Source: Caldanaerobacter subterraneus (GTDB taxonomy: Bacteria; Bacillota; Thermoanaerobacteria; Thermoanaerobacterales; Thermoanaerobacteraceae). From it: a stretch of 46,252 bases of DNA. Numbering within the stretch: the stretch's first letter is position 1; each line of letters starts with the position of its first letter. The notes beneath the pieces are model-generated. The model was not told where the DNA came from. It made no database searches and saw nothing but the letters and a program-made list of their open reading frames with translations. Made by a program: the position numbers and the translations under genes. The DNA is taken from the NCBI RefSeq assembly GCF_004345675.1, contig NZ_SLWU01000020.1, forward strand, positions 1 to 46,252, given 5' to 3'. Below, in pieces: positions 16,837-24,992 of the stretch.

Positions 16837-18021
16837 TTAAATTCTCTTCAAGGCATCTTCTAAATCCTCTATTATGTCGTTGTAATCTTCAAGCCCTACT
16901 GAAATCCTCACGGTATTTTCTTTAAATCCAAAATCTTCTAGTTTTTCCTTTGGATATCCTCTGTGGGTCATAATAGAAGGAACTTCCACCAATGTCTCTG
17001 CGTCCCCCAGACTCACCGCCAGCTGGCAAAGTTTCAACCCTTTTATGAATTCTTCTAATTCTTTCCTTCCACCCTCTATCTCAAAACTTATTATAGCTCC
17101 AAATCCTCTCATCTGCTTTTTTGCAATTCCATGTCCTTTAAAGGATTCAAGACCAGGGTACAAAACATTTTTCACTTTGGGATGCCTACTCAAAAATTTT
17201 GCGACCTCCATGGCATTCTTCTCATGCTGCCTCATCCTGAGCCCTAAAGTCTTTATACCCCTTAACATAAGCCAAGCGTTAAAAGGGCTCATAATCCCTC
17301 CAAACTCGCACATGTAGTCGAATTTTAAATAGTGAATATAGGCTTCATCTTTTGAAATAGCAACTCCTCCTAGCGCATCCCCATGCCCGCATATATACTT
17401 AGTAGCACTATGTACTACCACATCGGCTCCCAAAAGAAGAGGATTTTGAAAACAAGGTGTGGCAAAAGTGTTGTCTACCACTACTTTTATACCTCTTTGA
17501 TAGGCTATCTTACTCACTTCTTCTATGTCTATTATTGACAAATCAGGATTGGAGGGAGTTTCAAAGTAAATCACCTTCACGGTATCATCTAAATTCTCTT
17601 TTAACTCTTCTAAACTTGTCATGTCTATGAGTTTATATTTAACCCCGTATTTGGGCAAAAGGTTAGTTATCACGTTGTAGCTTGAGCCGTACAGAGTTTT
17701 GTTTGCTAAAACTTTGTCATTAGGCCTTAAAAGAGAAAAGAGCACAGAACTTATTGCCGCCATTCCCGATGAAAATGCTACAGCTCCCTTCCCGTACTCC
17801 AGCTCTGCCATTCTGTTTTCAAACAGCCTCAGGGTGGGATTGTTGCCGCGTGTGTAAACATAGTCTTGAGACTCAAAAGACATTACCTTCTCAACATGGT
17901 CCAAATCTTCAAAGACAAAAGTAGTGGTTTGAAAAATAGGGGGATTCAATGCGTTTTCAGGATTTTTCTTAAGCTCTTCGCCGTGAATCGCCTTTGTATC
18001 AAATCTAAACTCTTTTTTCAC
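16837..18021 (-). CDS. Trans-sulfuration family PLP enzyme, methionine gamma-lyase-like
   Basis: The ~394-residue fold-type I PLP enzyme has YTRGNNPTLRLFE, SSGMAAISSVLF, DNTFATPCFQNP and the PLP lysine in HSATKYICGHGD. The late GDAETLVEVPSIMTH segment is typical of methionine gamma-lyase and O-acetylhomoserine sulfhydrylase-like enzymes. GTG at 18021 is preferred over 18030 because AAAGGAG lies seven bases before it. It is last but one in the methylthioadenosine/ECF gene set. Release of methanethiol from methionine is the most likely activity, but gamma-synthase chemistry cannot be excluded. Confidence 0.8.
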   Translation of the reverse strand: MKKEFRFDTKAIHGEELKKNPENALNPPIFQTTTFVFEDLDHVEKVMSFESQDYVYTRGNNPTLRLFENRMAELEYGKGAVAFSSGMAAISSVLFSLLRPNDKVLANKTLYGSSYNVITNLLPKYGVKYKLIDMTSLEELKENLDDTVKVIYFETPSNPDLSIIDIEEVSKIAYQRGIKVVVDNTFATPCFQNPLLLGADVVVHSATKYICGHGDALGGVAISKDEAYIHYLKFDYMCEFGGIMSPFNAWLMLRGIKTLGLRMRQHEKNAMEVAKFLSRHPKVKNVLYPGLESFKGHGIAKKQMRGFGAIISFEIEGGRKELEEFIKGLKLCQLAVSLGDAETLVEVPSIMTHRGYPKEKLEDFGFKENTVRISVGLEDYNDIIEDLEDALKRI

Positions 18022-18049
18022 ACCCCTCACTCCTTTGTTAAAACTTACA

Positions 18050-18075
18050 GGGCGTACCTTTTTAGGTACACCCTG
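18050..18075 (-). terminator. Hairpin between S-component gene and methionine gamma-lyase-like gene
   Basis: CAGGGTGTACC and GGTACGCCCTG form an 11-bp stem with one G-T pair, followed by TAAGTTTTAAC on the minus strand. The T-tract is weak, so it may only attenuate read-through into the downstream gene. Confidence 0.55.
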
Positions 18076-18084
18076 CTGGTATCA

Positions 18085-18888
18085 TTATAGAAGACTCGCC
18101 AGTATAAAGATGATAGTTGAAAAACCTGCTATAAAGCCCACACTGGCAAGTCCTGCTTTTCCTCCCGCAAAACCTGCTGCAAAAAGTGATTGTCCTCCAG
18201 CCACTGCTGCCATCAATCCTCCAAAAAGGCCAACCAATATTGCTAGTGATGTTATGAGAGCAGCGATCCTTGCTTTTGCGTCAGGCTTTGATATTTCATC
18301 TTCTTCCATTATATCTGTCCAGAGTAAATTCCATTTTTTAACTCTGGGATAAAGTATCATGAGAAGAGGAATCCCCAGTACTATTGAGGGTATGGAGTTA
18401 TTTACAGCTATTATAGAAGCTAAAGCTGCAAAGGGAACCATTTTAAGCAAATCCAGTCCCCAGCCTATGGTAAGGGCACAGGCAAAAGAACCTAAAAGAG
18501 CAACTACAGTATAAGCAAAGATTTTTCTTCCAGAATTTAGATTGGGTTCTAAGTCATCTGCCTTTAAAAGCCCCAAATTTCTCCATAGCCTGTAAGGTAT
18601 GTAAGCCTGCATGAAATTACCTATAAAACCAAAAATACTGCCAATACCCAAAGTACCAAAAAAGTCTCCTATAAGATTGCCGATGGCTGAGCCCCAAGCT
18701 CCTGCTGGACCAAAGAGAAGGCCCAAGACAGGAGGTAAAGTGTTGGCAGGTCTTATTTCCGTTATTCCTGGAATTAACACAAGGCCTTTAAAAGGTATTA
18801 GCACAGCTGCATAAATTCCTGCGCTCAAAGCTACCAGTACCACCATCTTGGTGTGCCTCCACATACTTAAAACTTCCTTCACACCCAT
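18085..18888 (-). CDS. ECF transporter S component (substrate unknown)
   Basis: The ~267-residue membrane protein has six or more hydrophobic helices. The N-terminal ALSAGIYAAVLIPF motif and LPPVLGLLFGPAGAWGSAIGNLIGDFFGTLG are typical of ECF substrate-binding subunits. It is longer than most S components (about 180-200 residues), with an added C-terminal pair of small-residue-rich helices. Start is ambiguous: ATG 18888, GTG 18882 and ATG 18864 are possible; 18888 is given. It lies beside ecfT, a fused ecfA and methylthioadenosine salvage genes, so methylthioadenosine, a related 5'-thio- or deoxynucleoside, or methylthioribose is a reasonable candidate substrate. Confidence 0.8.
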   Translation of the reverse strand: MGVKEVLSMWRHTKMVVLVALSAGIYAAVLIPFKGLVLIPGITEIRPANTLPPVLGLLFGPAGAWGSAIGNLIGDFFGTLGIGSIFGFIGNFMQAYIPYRLWRNLGLLKADDLEPNLNSGRKIFAYTVVALLGSFACALTIGWGLDLLKMVPFAALASIIAVNNSIPSIVLGIPLLMILYPRVKKWNLLWTDIMEEDEISKPDAKARIAALITSLAILVGLFGGLMAAVAGGQSLFAAGFAGGKAGLASVGFIAGFSTIIFILASLL

Positions 18889-18969
18889 TTCCCCCTTTTT
18901 CAAAATTTTAATTTTAGAGAATTATAAAAAGAATACTCTTTGGCTTAATCCCCCCTCTTCCCTGTAATT

Positions 18970-19752
18970 TTATAATTCAATTACTGAATTGGCACAGTTG
19001 CAGTGCTCCTGGTCTAAGGTTTCTTCAGTAAATACCCTTATAAAGGTTCTTATCACCTTTTCCTTGTTTATCTCTATTGCACTTGTAATCTCTCTAAGAC
19101 TCACTGGACCTGAACTTGCCGCTATAAGGCCTGTAGCCCAGTTTGTGATTATACCGACGGCTGCATAGCACATTCCCAATTCTTTAGCTAAGACTACCTC
19201 AGGAACATTTGTCATACCTACTACATCAGCTCCCAGCATCTTATAAGCCTTTATCTCAGAAGCTGTCTCAAATCTGGGCCCTTCCGTACATACATATACA
19301 GCTTCTCCTTTTACAGTAAGCCCCTCCTTTTTTGCCGCTTCTATAAATTTTCCTCTCAAATTTACACAATAAGGATCACTCATGTCTACATGCCTTACTA
19401 TCTCATCTTCTCCCTCAAAAAAAGTCAAGGGCCTGGATTTTGTGAAATCTATAAAATCTTTTAGAATAACTACGCTTCCAGGAGGGTAATTTTCGTTTAA
19501 AGAACCGACAGCAGCCGTAGCATATATGTACTTCACTCCAAGCTGCTTTAAAGCCATTATATTTGCTCTATAGTTCACCAAATGCGGGGGAACACCATGC
19601 TCTTTCCCATGGCGTGCTAAAAAAACTATATCTTCTCCTTCTACTGTAACCACGTCCACCTCTACTGTTCCGTATTTCGTTTCAACCTTTTTTTGAACTA
19701 CTTTCTCTGCTACGTCATACACTCCCGTACCACCTATGATAGCTTTCTCCAT
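18970..19752 (-). CDS. mtnP: MtnP-family 5'-methylthio-nucleoside phosphorylase, probably methylthioinosine-specific
   Basis: The 260-residue phosphorylase opens with IGGTGVYD and has phosphate segments FLARHGKEHG and NYRAN, and the active-site CTEGPRFET plus GMTNVPEV. In adenine-specific MTA phosphorylases the base is read by two aspartates in a TDYD segment. Here the matching segment is TNWATG, with Asn204 and Ala206. Asparagine is the residue used by 6-oxopurine phosphorylases such as PNP. With an MTA deaminase gene in the same set, the likely substrate is 5'-methylthioinosine, giving hypoxanthine and methylthioribose-1-phosphate. The C-terminus ends in a Cys-X-Cys (HCNC). Start ATG follows TAGGAGGCGAAATTTTT. 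Confidence 0.85.
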   Translation of the reverse strand: MEKAIIGGTGVYDVAEKVVQKKVETKYGTVEVDVVTVEGEDIVFLARHGKEHGVPPHLVNYRANIMALKQLGVKYIYATAAVGSLNENYPPGSVVILKDFIDFTKSRPLTFFEGEDEIVRHVDMSDPYCVNLRGKFIEAAKKEGLTVKGEAVYVCTEGPRFETASEIKAYKMLGADVVGMTNVPEVVLAKELGMCYAAVGIITNWATGLIAASSGPVSLREITSAIEINKEKVIRTFIRVFTEETLDQEHCNCANSVIEL

Positions 19753-19766
19753 AAAAATTTCGCCTC

Positions 19767-20525
19767 CTACAGCCTGTATTTAAATTTAAAATACACTGCG
19801 ACAATCAAAATCAATAGAGCTACTGCCAAAAAGGCATAATCCCTAACTTCAAATTTTATTTCTAGATAGCTTGTCCTTTTATCACTGTATCCAAATCCTT
19901 TCGACTCTAAAGCCATAGCCAATATATTTGCCTGCCTGATTACAGAGATAAGAACAGGTATTAAAAGAGGAATGTATTTTTTTATTCTTTGTAAAATGTT
20001 TCCTGTATCCAGGTCCAATCCTCTTGATTTTTGTGCTTGCGTTATTATGTAACTGGTAGAAACTATCATAGGAACTAATCTCACAGCAGTAGAAAACGCA
20101 AAAGCAGGTCTATAAGGTATGCCAAGTTTTACTAAACCTAAAGATATTTCTTCAATTTTTGTGGAGCTTAAAAATATCATGCCTGCTATTATCATTACAT
20201 CAAATTTTATTCCTATAGCGATTCCATATATAATTCCTTCTTTCGTAACAGGCCCCCAAAGCCTTGTAGTCCCCGGATAAGTTAAAGCCCAAAGTATAAC
20301 TGACATTATGGCAATCATTATCAAAATTACTCGTATCCTTTTTAAATTGCTGAGAACTTTCCCTAAAGCTCCATATAATATGACCAGAAAAGAAAGGATA
20401 AGGAGCAAAGATAAAGAGCTAAACATTAAAGCTATTGCAAAGCTTATTAACATGATAAATATTTTTGTCCTAGGGTCTAATTTATGTAAAATACTATCTT
20501 TATCCATGTAAAGAAACATCTCCAT
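19767..20525 (-). CDS. ecfT: ECF transporter transmembrane subunit EcfT
   Basis: The 252-residue membrane protein has about five to six helices and the cytoplasmic coupling motifs of EcfT: QKSRGLD near residue 160 and ALESKGFG near residue 205. These link the ATPases to the S component. It lies 8 nt downstream of the fused ecfA gene and 15 nt before mtnP, so it is part of the salvage operon. Confidence 0.9.
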   Translation of the reverse strand: MEMFLYMDKDSILHKLDPRTKIFIMLISFAIALMFSSLSLLLILSFLVILYGALGKVLSNLKRIRVILIMIAIMSVILWALTYPGTTRLWGPVTKEGIIYGIAIGIKFDVMIIAGMIFLSSTKIEEISLGLVKLGIPYRPAFAFSTAVRLVPMIVSTSYIITQAQKSRGLDLDTGNILQRIKKYIPLLIPVLISVIRQANILAMALESKGFGYSDKRTSYLEIKFEVRDYAFLAVALLILIVAVYFKFKYRL

Positions 20526-20532
20526 AAAGCTT

Positions 20533-22242
20533 TCACCTCTTTGTACAGCTGACCATTTCTTCTACAGAAAGGAATGTCTTACCAAGCCTGTTGCTCAAAC
20601 TCACTATTGAAGGGGGCTTCAGAGAAAGCTCTAAAAGCCTTTCTTCCTCCTTGAACACATCCCTTACTTTTCCGTACATTTCAATTTTTCCATCCCTCAT
20701 AACTGCTACTTTGTGAGCATACTCTGCGACAATCCACATGGTGTGGGTTATCATTATTATAGTATGTCCGCTTTCGTTAAGCCTTTTTACAAGTTCCATC
20801 ATCCTCTTTTGCTCTTTGTAGTCCAAACCAGTAGTAGGTTCATCTAATATGATAACTTTAGGTCTTGCTGCTAAAATGGAGGCAACAGCAATCCTCTGCC
20901 TCTCTCCTTTAGACAGAGCAAAAGGATCTTCTTTTTCAAACCCCTCCATGTCCACTGCCTTTAAAGCTTCTGCTACTCTCTCTTTAACTTCCTCTTCAGT
21001 ACAGCCTCTCATGCGGGGTCCAAAAGCAATTTCATCGTACACAGTATCTGCAAAAATCTGATGGTCCGGATTTTGAAAAGCGTATCCCACATAATTTCCT
21101 ATTTCATACACATTTGAATTTTTAGTATCTTTTCCATATACAATAACACTGCCTCTTGTGGGTTTTAAAAGACAATTAAAATGCTTTGCTAGAGTAGTTT
21201 TTCCACTCCCATTGTGTCCTAAAAGAGCTATGAATTCCCCTTCTCTAATCTCCAGATTGATTCCATCCAAAGCTTTCGTACCATTGGAATAGACATATTC
21301 TACATCTTTAGCTTGTATGATTACATCTCCATAGCTTTTTTCTCTCTCATCTTCTCTTCTTAGAATTTCTTGATATTTACCTTCATCAATTTGAAGCCCC
21401 AACTCTTTAAACTTCTGCACCCCTTCCTCATAAGTTAGAGGAAGGTCTGCTTTTTCAAGATTAGAAACCTGTGAAAAATACTTAGGAATCTGCAACGGCA
21501 TTAACCCTATTTTTTCCATCAAATCTACTTCTTTTAAAACTTCTCTTGGTTTGCCATCTTTTATTATCTTACCTTTTTCCATCAAAATTATCCTGTCCGC
21601 ATTTAAAGCTTCTTCTGTCTCGTGCTCTATTATTATGAGGGTTAACTCTTTTTCTTCATGAAGCTGTTTTGCTATATTAAAAACTCCAATTTTACCTATA
21701 GGGTCTAAATCAGTAGTGGGCTCATCCATACAAAGTATGCTGGGCATACAAGCTAGAACTGACCCTATCGCGAGCCTTTGCTTTTGCCCACCTGATAAGG
21801 TAGAAGGAGGTCTGTCCTCTAGCCCTTCTAGGTTTACAATTTTTAAAACTCTCCTTATTATTTCCTCAATTTCTTCTCTAGGAACTCCAAAATTTTCGGG
21901 TCCAAAAGCTATTTCGAGTTTTGTATTAGTAGAAAAAAGCTGTGCCTCAAAATCCTGAAAAACAAGCCCAATCTCTTTCGCCATTTTGCTGACAGGCGTC
22001 TCTTTCACCTTTATACCTCTTACCACAACTTCTCCACTGTAGTGTCCCTTCGTAAAATGCGGAATAAGGCCATTTAAACATTGAGCCAGAGTAGACTTCC
22101 CTGCACCGCTGGGACCCATTATCACAATAAACTCACCCTTCTCTACTTCTAAGTTAATCCCCTCTATAGCATTTCTGTCCTTTTGCTCTTTGTAGCGAAA
22201 TGTCAAATCTTTCACAATTATTTCCTTATCGCTTAACGTCAT
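20533..22242 (-). CDS. ECF transporter ATPase, two-domain EcfA fusion
   Basis: The 569-residue protein contains two complete ABC domains. Domain 1 (about residues 1-235) has GPSGAGKST, LSGGQKQR and a DEPTTDLDP Walker B. Domain 2 (about 310-545) has GHNGSGKTT, the variant signature LSKGERQR and LDEPTTGLD. In most Firmicutes EcfA1 and EcfA2 are separate proteins, so this is a natural fusion. It ends with an MTCTKR-like short tail. It lies between mtnA (10 nt upstream) and ecfT (7 nt downstream) and probably energises the dedicated S component at 18085-18888. Confidence 0.92.
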   Translation of the reverse strand: MTLSDKEIIVKDLTFRYKEQKDRNAIEGINLEVEKGEFIVIMGPSGAGKSTLAQCLNGLIPHFTKGHYSGEVVVRGIKVKETPVSKMAKEIGLVFQDFEAQLFSTNTKLEIAFGPENFGVPREEIEEIIRRVLKIVNLEGLEDRPPSTLSGGQKQRLAIGSVLACMPSILCMDEPTTDLDPIGKIGVFNIAKQLHEEKELTLIIIEHETEEALNADRIILMEKGKIIKDGKPREVLKEVDLMEKIGLMPLQIPKYFSQVSNLEKADLPLTYEEGVQKFKELGLQIDEGKYQEILRREDEREKSYGDVIIQAKDVEYVYSNGTKALDGINLEIREGEFIALLGHNGSGKTTLAKHFNCLLKPTRGSVIVYGKDTKNSNVYEIGNYVGYAFQNPDHQIFADTVYDEIAFGPRMRGCTEEEVKERVAEALKAVDMEGFEKEDPFALSKGERQRIAVASILAARPKVIILDEPTTGLDYKEQKRMMELVKRLNESGHTIIMITHTMWIVAEYAHKVAVMRDGKIEMYGKVRDVFKEEERLLELSLKPPSIVSLSNRLGKTFLSVEEMVSCTKR

Positions 22243-22252
22243 GTCCTAACCC

Positions 22253-23290
22253 TCACCTCAATTTCAATATGTTCTCTCTAAAAGGCGGCCTTATTATGCC
22301 CTTTTCTGTGATTATACCAGTGATATTTTCATGGGGCGTAACATCAAAAGCGGGGTTGTACACATCTATGCCTTCAGGTGCAATTCTCACACCATTTATA
22401 TGTGTTACCTCTTCAGGACTTCTTTCTTCTATGACTATTTCGGCTCCAGTCTCTATGTTAAAATCGATGGTGCTGGTAGGTGCCACCACATAAAAAGGAA
22501 CATTGTACACTTTTGCCACAACAGAGAGCATGAAGGTACCGATTTTATTAGCAGTATCTCCGTTTAGGGCTATTCTGTCTGCCCCCACGAGTATGATGTC
22601 AATCTTTCCATCTCTTATGAGAGTAGCAGCTACACTGTCAGCAATTAATTTAGCCGGTATTCCCTCTTGGACAAGTTCCCAAGCTGTCAATTTCGCCCCC
22701 TGAAGCCTGGGCCTTGTCTCATCAGCGTATACAAAAATATTCTTTCCGCTGTAATGGGCTTCTCTTATGACCCCTAAAGCTGTGCCATAGCCAACTGTGG
22801 CCAAAGCTCCTGTGTTGCAGTGAGTCAGTATGACTGCGTTTGGCTTTATCACTTCATTTCCAATCTTAGCCATCTTTTTATTTGTCTCTAAATCCTCAAA
22901 GTAAATCTTATTGGCTTCTTCTTTTAACGCCTCGTATATATCTGAAACACTCAAATCCTTTACCTTTTCTAAAACACCCCTCATCCTGCCAATAGCCCAG
23001 GTGAGGTTCACAGCTGTAGGCCTGGACTTTGAAAGCACATTTAGAGCATTTTCCATGTTTTTTAAAAAATTTTCCTTCTCTTCTTTCATAAACTGCTGAG
23101 CTGCGAGTACCACGCCATAAGCTGCAGCTGCTCCTATCGCCGGAGCACCCCTTACTACCATGTCTTTTATAGCAAAGTCTACATCCTGATAAGTTCTGCA
23201 TTCAAAAAATTCATAACTTAAGGGAAGTTTCCTCTGGTCTATCAGATAAAGCACGCCATCTCTAAATTCCATTGTCTTAATCTCCTTCAT
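22253..23290 (-). CDS. mtnA: Methylthioribose-1-phosphate isomerase
   Basis: The 345-residue eIF2B-like isomerase converts methylthioribose-1-phosphate to methylthioribulose-1-phosphate. It has VVRGAPAIGAAAAYGV, the THCNTGALATVGYGTALG segment with the catalytic cysteine, DETRPRLQGAKLTAWEL, and VGADRIALNGDTANKIGT with the catalytic aspartate. The start ATG follows TAGGAGGAGTTGGA. No mtnB/W/X/BD oxygen-dependent genes follow; instead a class II aldolase and an alcohol dehydrogenase are adjacent. Confidence 0.95.
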   Translation of the reverse strand: MKEIKTMEFRDGVLYLIDQRKLPLSYEFFECRTYQDVDFAIKDMVVRGAPAIGAAAAYGVVLAAQQFMKEEKENFLKNMENALNVLSKSRPTAVNLTWAIGRMRGVLEKVKDLSVSDIYEALKEEANKIYFEDLETNKKMAKIGNEVIKPNAVILTHCNTGALATVGYGTALGVIREAHYSGKNIFVYADETRPRLQGAKLTAWELVQEGIPAKLIADSVAATLIRDGKIDIILVGADRIALNGDTANKIGTFMLSVVAKVYNVPFYVVAPTSTIDFNIETGAEIVIEERSPEEVTHINGVRIAPEGIDVYNPAFDVTPHENITGIITEKGIIRPPFRENILKLR

Positions 23291-23301
23291 TCCAACTCCT
23301 C

Positions 23302-24255
23302 CTAACCTCTTAAGTCAAAAACTGCCTTAAAAGTATTTTTTGGAGAAAAAGCCTCTTCATACTGCTCTAACTTATAAAAACCGCTTATGAGGTAATCAGT
23401 AGTGACAAACCTCTTTTCAAGAAGCCTCAAGGCAGACGCCATAGGACCGCACCTTGTACCTATCAATTTTATCTCATTCACCACCCAATCAGTGGGATTC
23501 AAAGTAGCATAAGCATTGTATGTGCTCTTCAAAATAACTGTGCCAGTAGGTTTAACCAGCTGCTGAGCAAGTTTCAATCCGTCCTCATTGCCAGTACATT
23601 CTATAGCGACGTCAAACACGCTTTTAGTCTCAAGCCTTTCAACTTCTTCCAAAAGAAGAGTATTAGCTTTATTTTTGAGGTGCTCAAGTTTTTCCTCATG
23701 TTTACCGACCACATAAAGGTCACATCCTGTAAGAGCTACCACCTGCGTTATAAACTGAGAAAGTTTGCCATCACCTATGACTACAACTTTATCAGTAGGT
23801 TTTATATGATACATCTCAAGAATTTCTAAGGCAGCCGCCAAAGGCTCAGTAAAAACAGCTTCTTCATCTTTAATGCTATCAGGCACAATGAAAAGATTGC
23901 GATTAGGAAGCGTAATATACTCCGCAAAAGCTCCATCCTTTTCGAATATACCCAAGACCTTTCTATTTCTGCAGTGATGGAAAAGCCCTTCCTTGCACAG
24001 GTCGCACTCACCACAAGCTATGTTGATATCCGCAACCACTCTTTTACCAATCAATTGCGGATTAGAAGAATCTTCAACAATTCCTACGAATTCGTGCCCA
24101 AGTACTCCTTTAAAATTTTTATACCCTTTCATTATCTCTATATCAGTGTTACACACAGAAGCCAGTAAAACCTTTATCAACGATTCTCCTTCTTTTATTT
24201 CAGGCTTTGGAAGGTCTTTTAGCTTAAGCTTTCCGTCAAAATAAAGGGCTTTCAC
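23302..24255 (-). CDS. Zinc-dependent medium-chain alcohol dehydrogenase
   Basis: The 317-residue MDR enzyme has the catalytic-zinc residues in SVCNTD and GHEFVG, and the structural-zinc cluster CGECDLCKEGLFHHC. The NAD(P) site is VVIGDGKLSQF, a variant of GxGxxG. It sits between mtnA and the class II aldolase gene. In the oxygen-independent DHAP shunt an alcohol dehydrogenase reduces 2-(methylthio)acetaldehyde, the aldolase product, to 2-(methylthio)ethanol; this position suggests that role. Start GTG is preceded by AAGGAAGTGAAAAA. Substrate is inferred from context. Confidence 0.85.
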   Translation of the reverse strand: MKALYFDGKLKLKDLPKPEIKEGESLIKVLLASVCNTDIEIMKGYKNFKGVLGHEFVGIVEDSSNPQLIGKRVVADINIACGECDLCKEGLFHHCRNRKVLGIFEKDGAFAEYITLPNRNLFIVPDSIKDEEAVFTEPLAAALEILEMYHIKPTDKVVVIGDGKLSQFITQVVALTGCDLYVVGKHEEKLEHLKNKANTLLLEEVERLETKSVFDVAIECTGNEDGLKLAQQLVKPTGTVILKSTYNAYATLNPTDWVVNEIKLIGTRCGPMASALRLLEKRFVTTDYLISGFYKLEQYEEAFSPKNTFKAVFDLRG

Positions 24256-24278
24256 TTTTTCACTTCCTTTTAAATTTT

Positions 24279-24935
24279 TTATTTTCTTACCTGCCCATAA
24301 GTTTTAAACTTCTCCATCATAAGCTCCATCTCTTCAGAAGATAAAAGCACAGGTTCGCCTATAGATTTTGCTCTATAGTAAAGTTCTGCTACATACTCGA
24401 TCTGTATACTTATATTGAAGGCATTCGGAAGGTCTTCAGCACCAACTAGAAGCCCGTGATTAGCTAGCAAAACAGCTTTTCTGCCTTTCATTGCCTCAAA
24501 AGCGTTCTCGGCAAGTTCTTTAGTGCCAAAAGTGGCATATTTTGCGCATTTTACATCGGGCCCCGCTAAAGCTATGAGGTAGTGGATAGGGGGAAGGTCC
24601 CAGTTAAGGCAGGCCAGGGTCGTGGTATAAACAGGATGGGTATGTATGATTGCTTTTATGTCATCTCTTCTTACATAAAAAATCCTGTGCATCTCGTATT
24701 CAGTAGAAGGAACCTTTGTCCCTTCTACAACTTTTCCCTCTAAATCCATCACCAATATGTCTTCAGCTTTTAATTCATAATAGTCCATTCCCGAAGGAGT
24801 TATAGCCATAAGTCCACTTTTATAGTCATAAACACTTAAATTTCCCCCTGTACCTCTGGTGAGATTTGTATCTATGAGCTTTTTGCCGTACTCTACTATT
24901 TGTTCTCTCTCATATTTTAAAAGCACGTTTTTCAC
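24279..24935 (-). CDS. Class II aldolase, methylthioribulose/deoxyribulose-phosphate type
   Basis: The 218-residue protein belongs to the L-fuculose-1-phosphate aldolase family. It has GTGGNLSVYD for substrate phosphate, the catalytic glutamate in PSTEYEMH, the zinc histidines in IIHTHPVYT, and ANHGLLVGA with the third histidine. Relatives act as L-fuculose-phosphate aldolase, as MtnB dehydratase, or as the DHAP-shunt aldolase on 5-methylthioribulose-1-phosphate. Between mtnA-adh and mtaD the last role is the best fit: products are DHAP and 2-(methylthio)acetaldehyde. The GTG at 24935 or the GTG three codons later (with GGGGTGA upstream) may be the start. Confidence 0.85.
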   Translation of the reverse strand: MKNVLLKYEREQIVEYGKKLIDTNLTRGTGGNLSVYDYKSGLMAITPSGMDYYELKAEDILVMDLEGKVVEGTKVPSTEYEMHRIFYVRRDDIKAIIHTHPVYTTTLACLNWDLPPIHYLIALAGPDVKCAKYATFGTKELAENAFEAMKGRKAVLLANHGLLVGAEDLPNAFNISIQIEYVAELYYRAKSIGEPVLLSSEEMELMMEKFKTYGQVRK

Positions 24936-24992
24936 CCCGTTTTTGTATGAATATTCCCACTAAATCCATCATATCACAAGAGAAAGGGGCTG

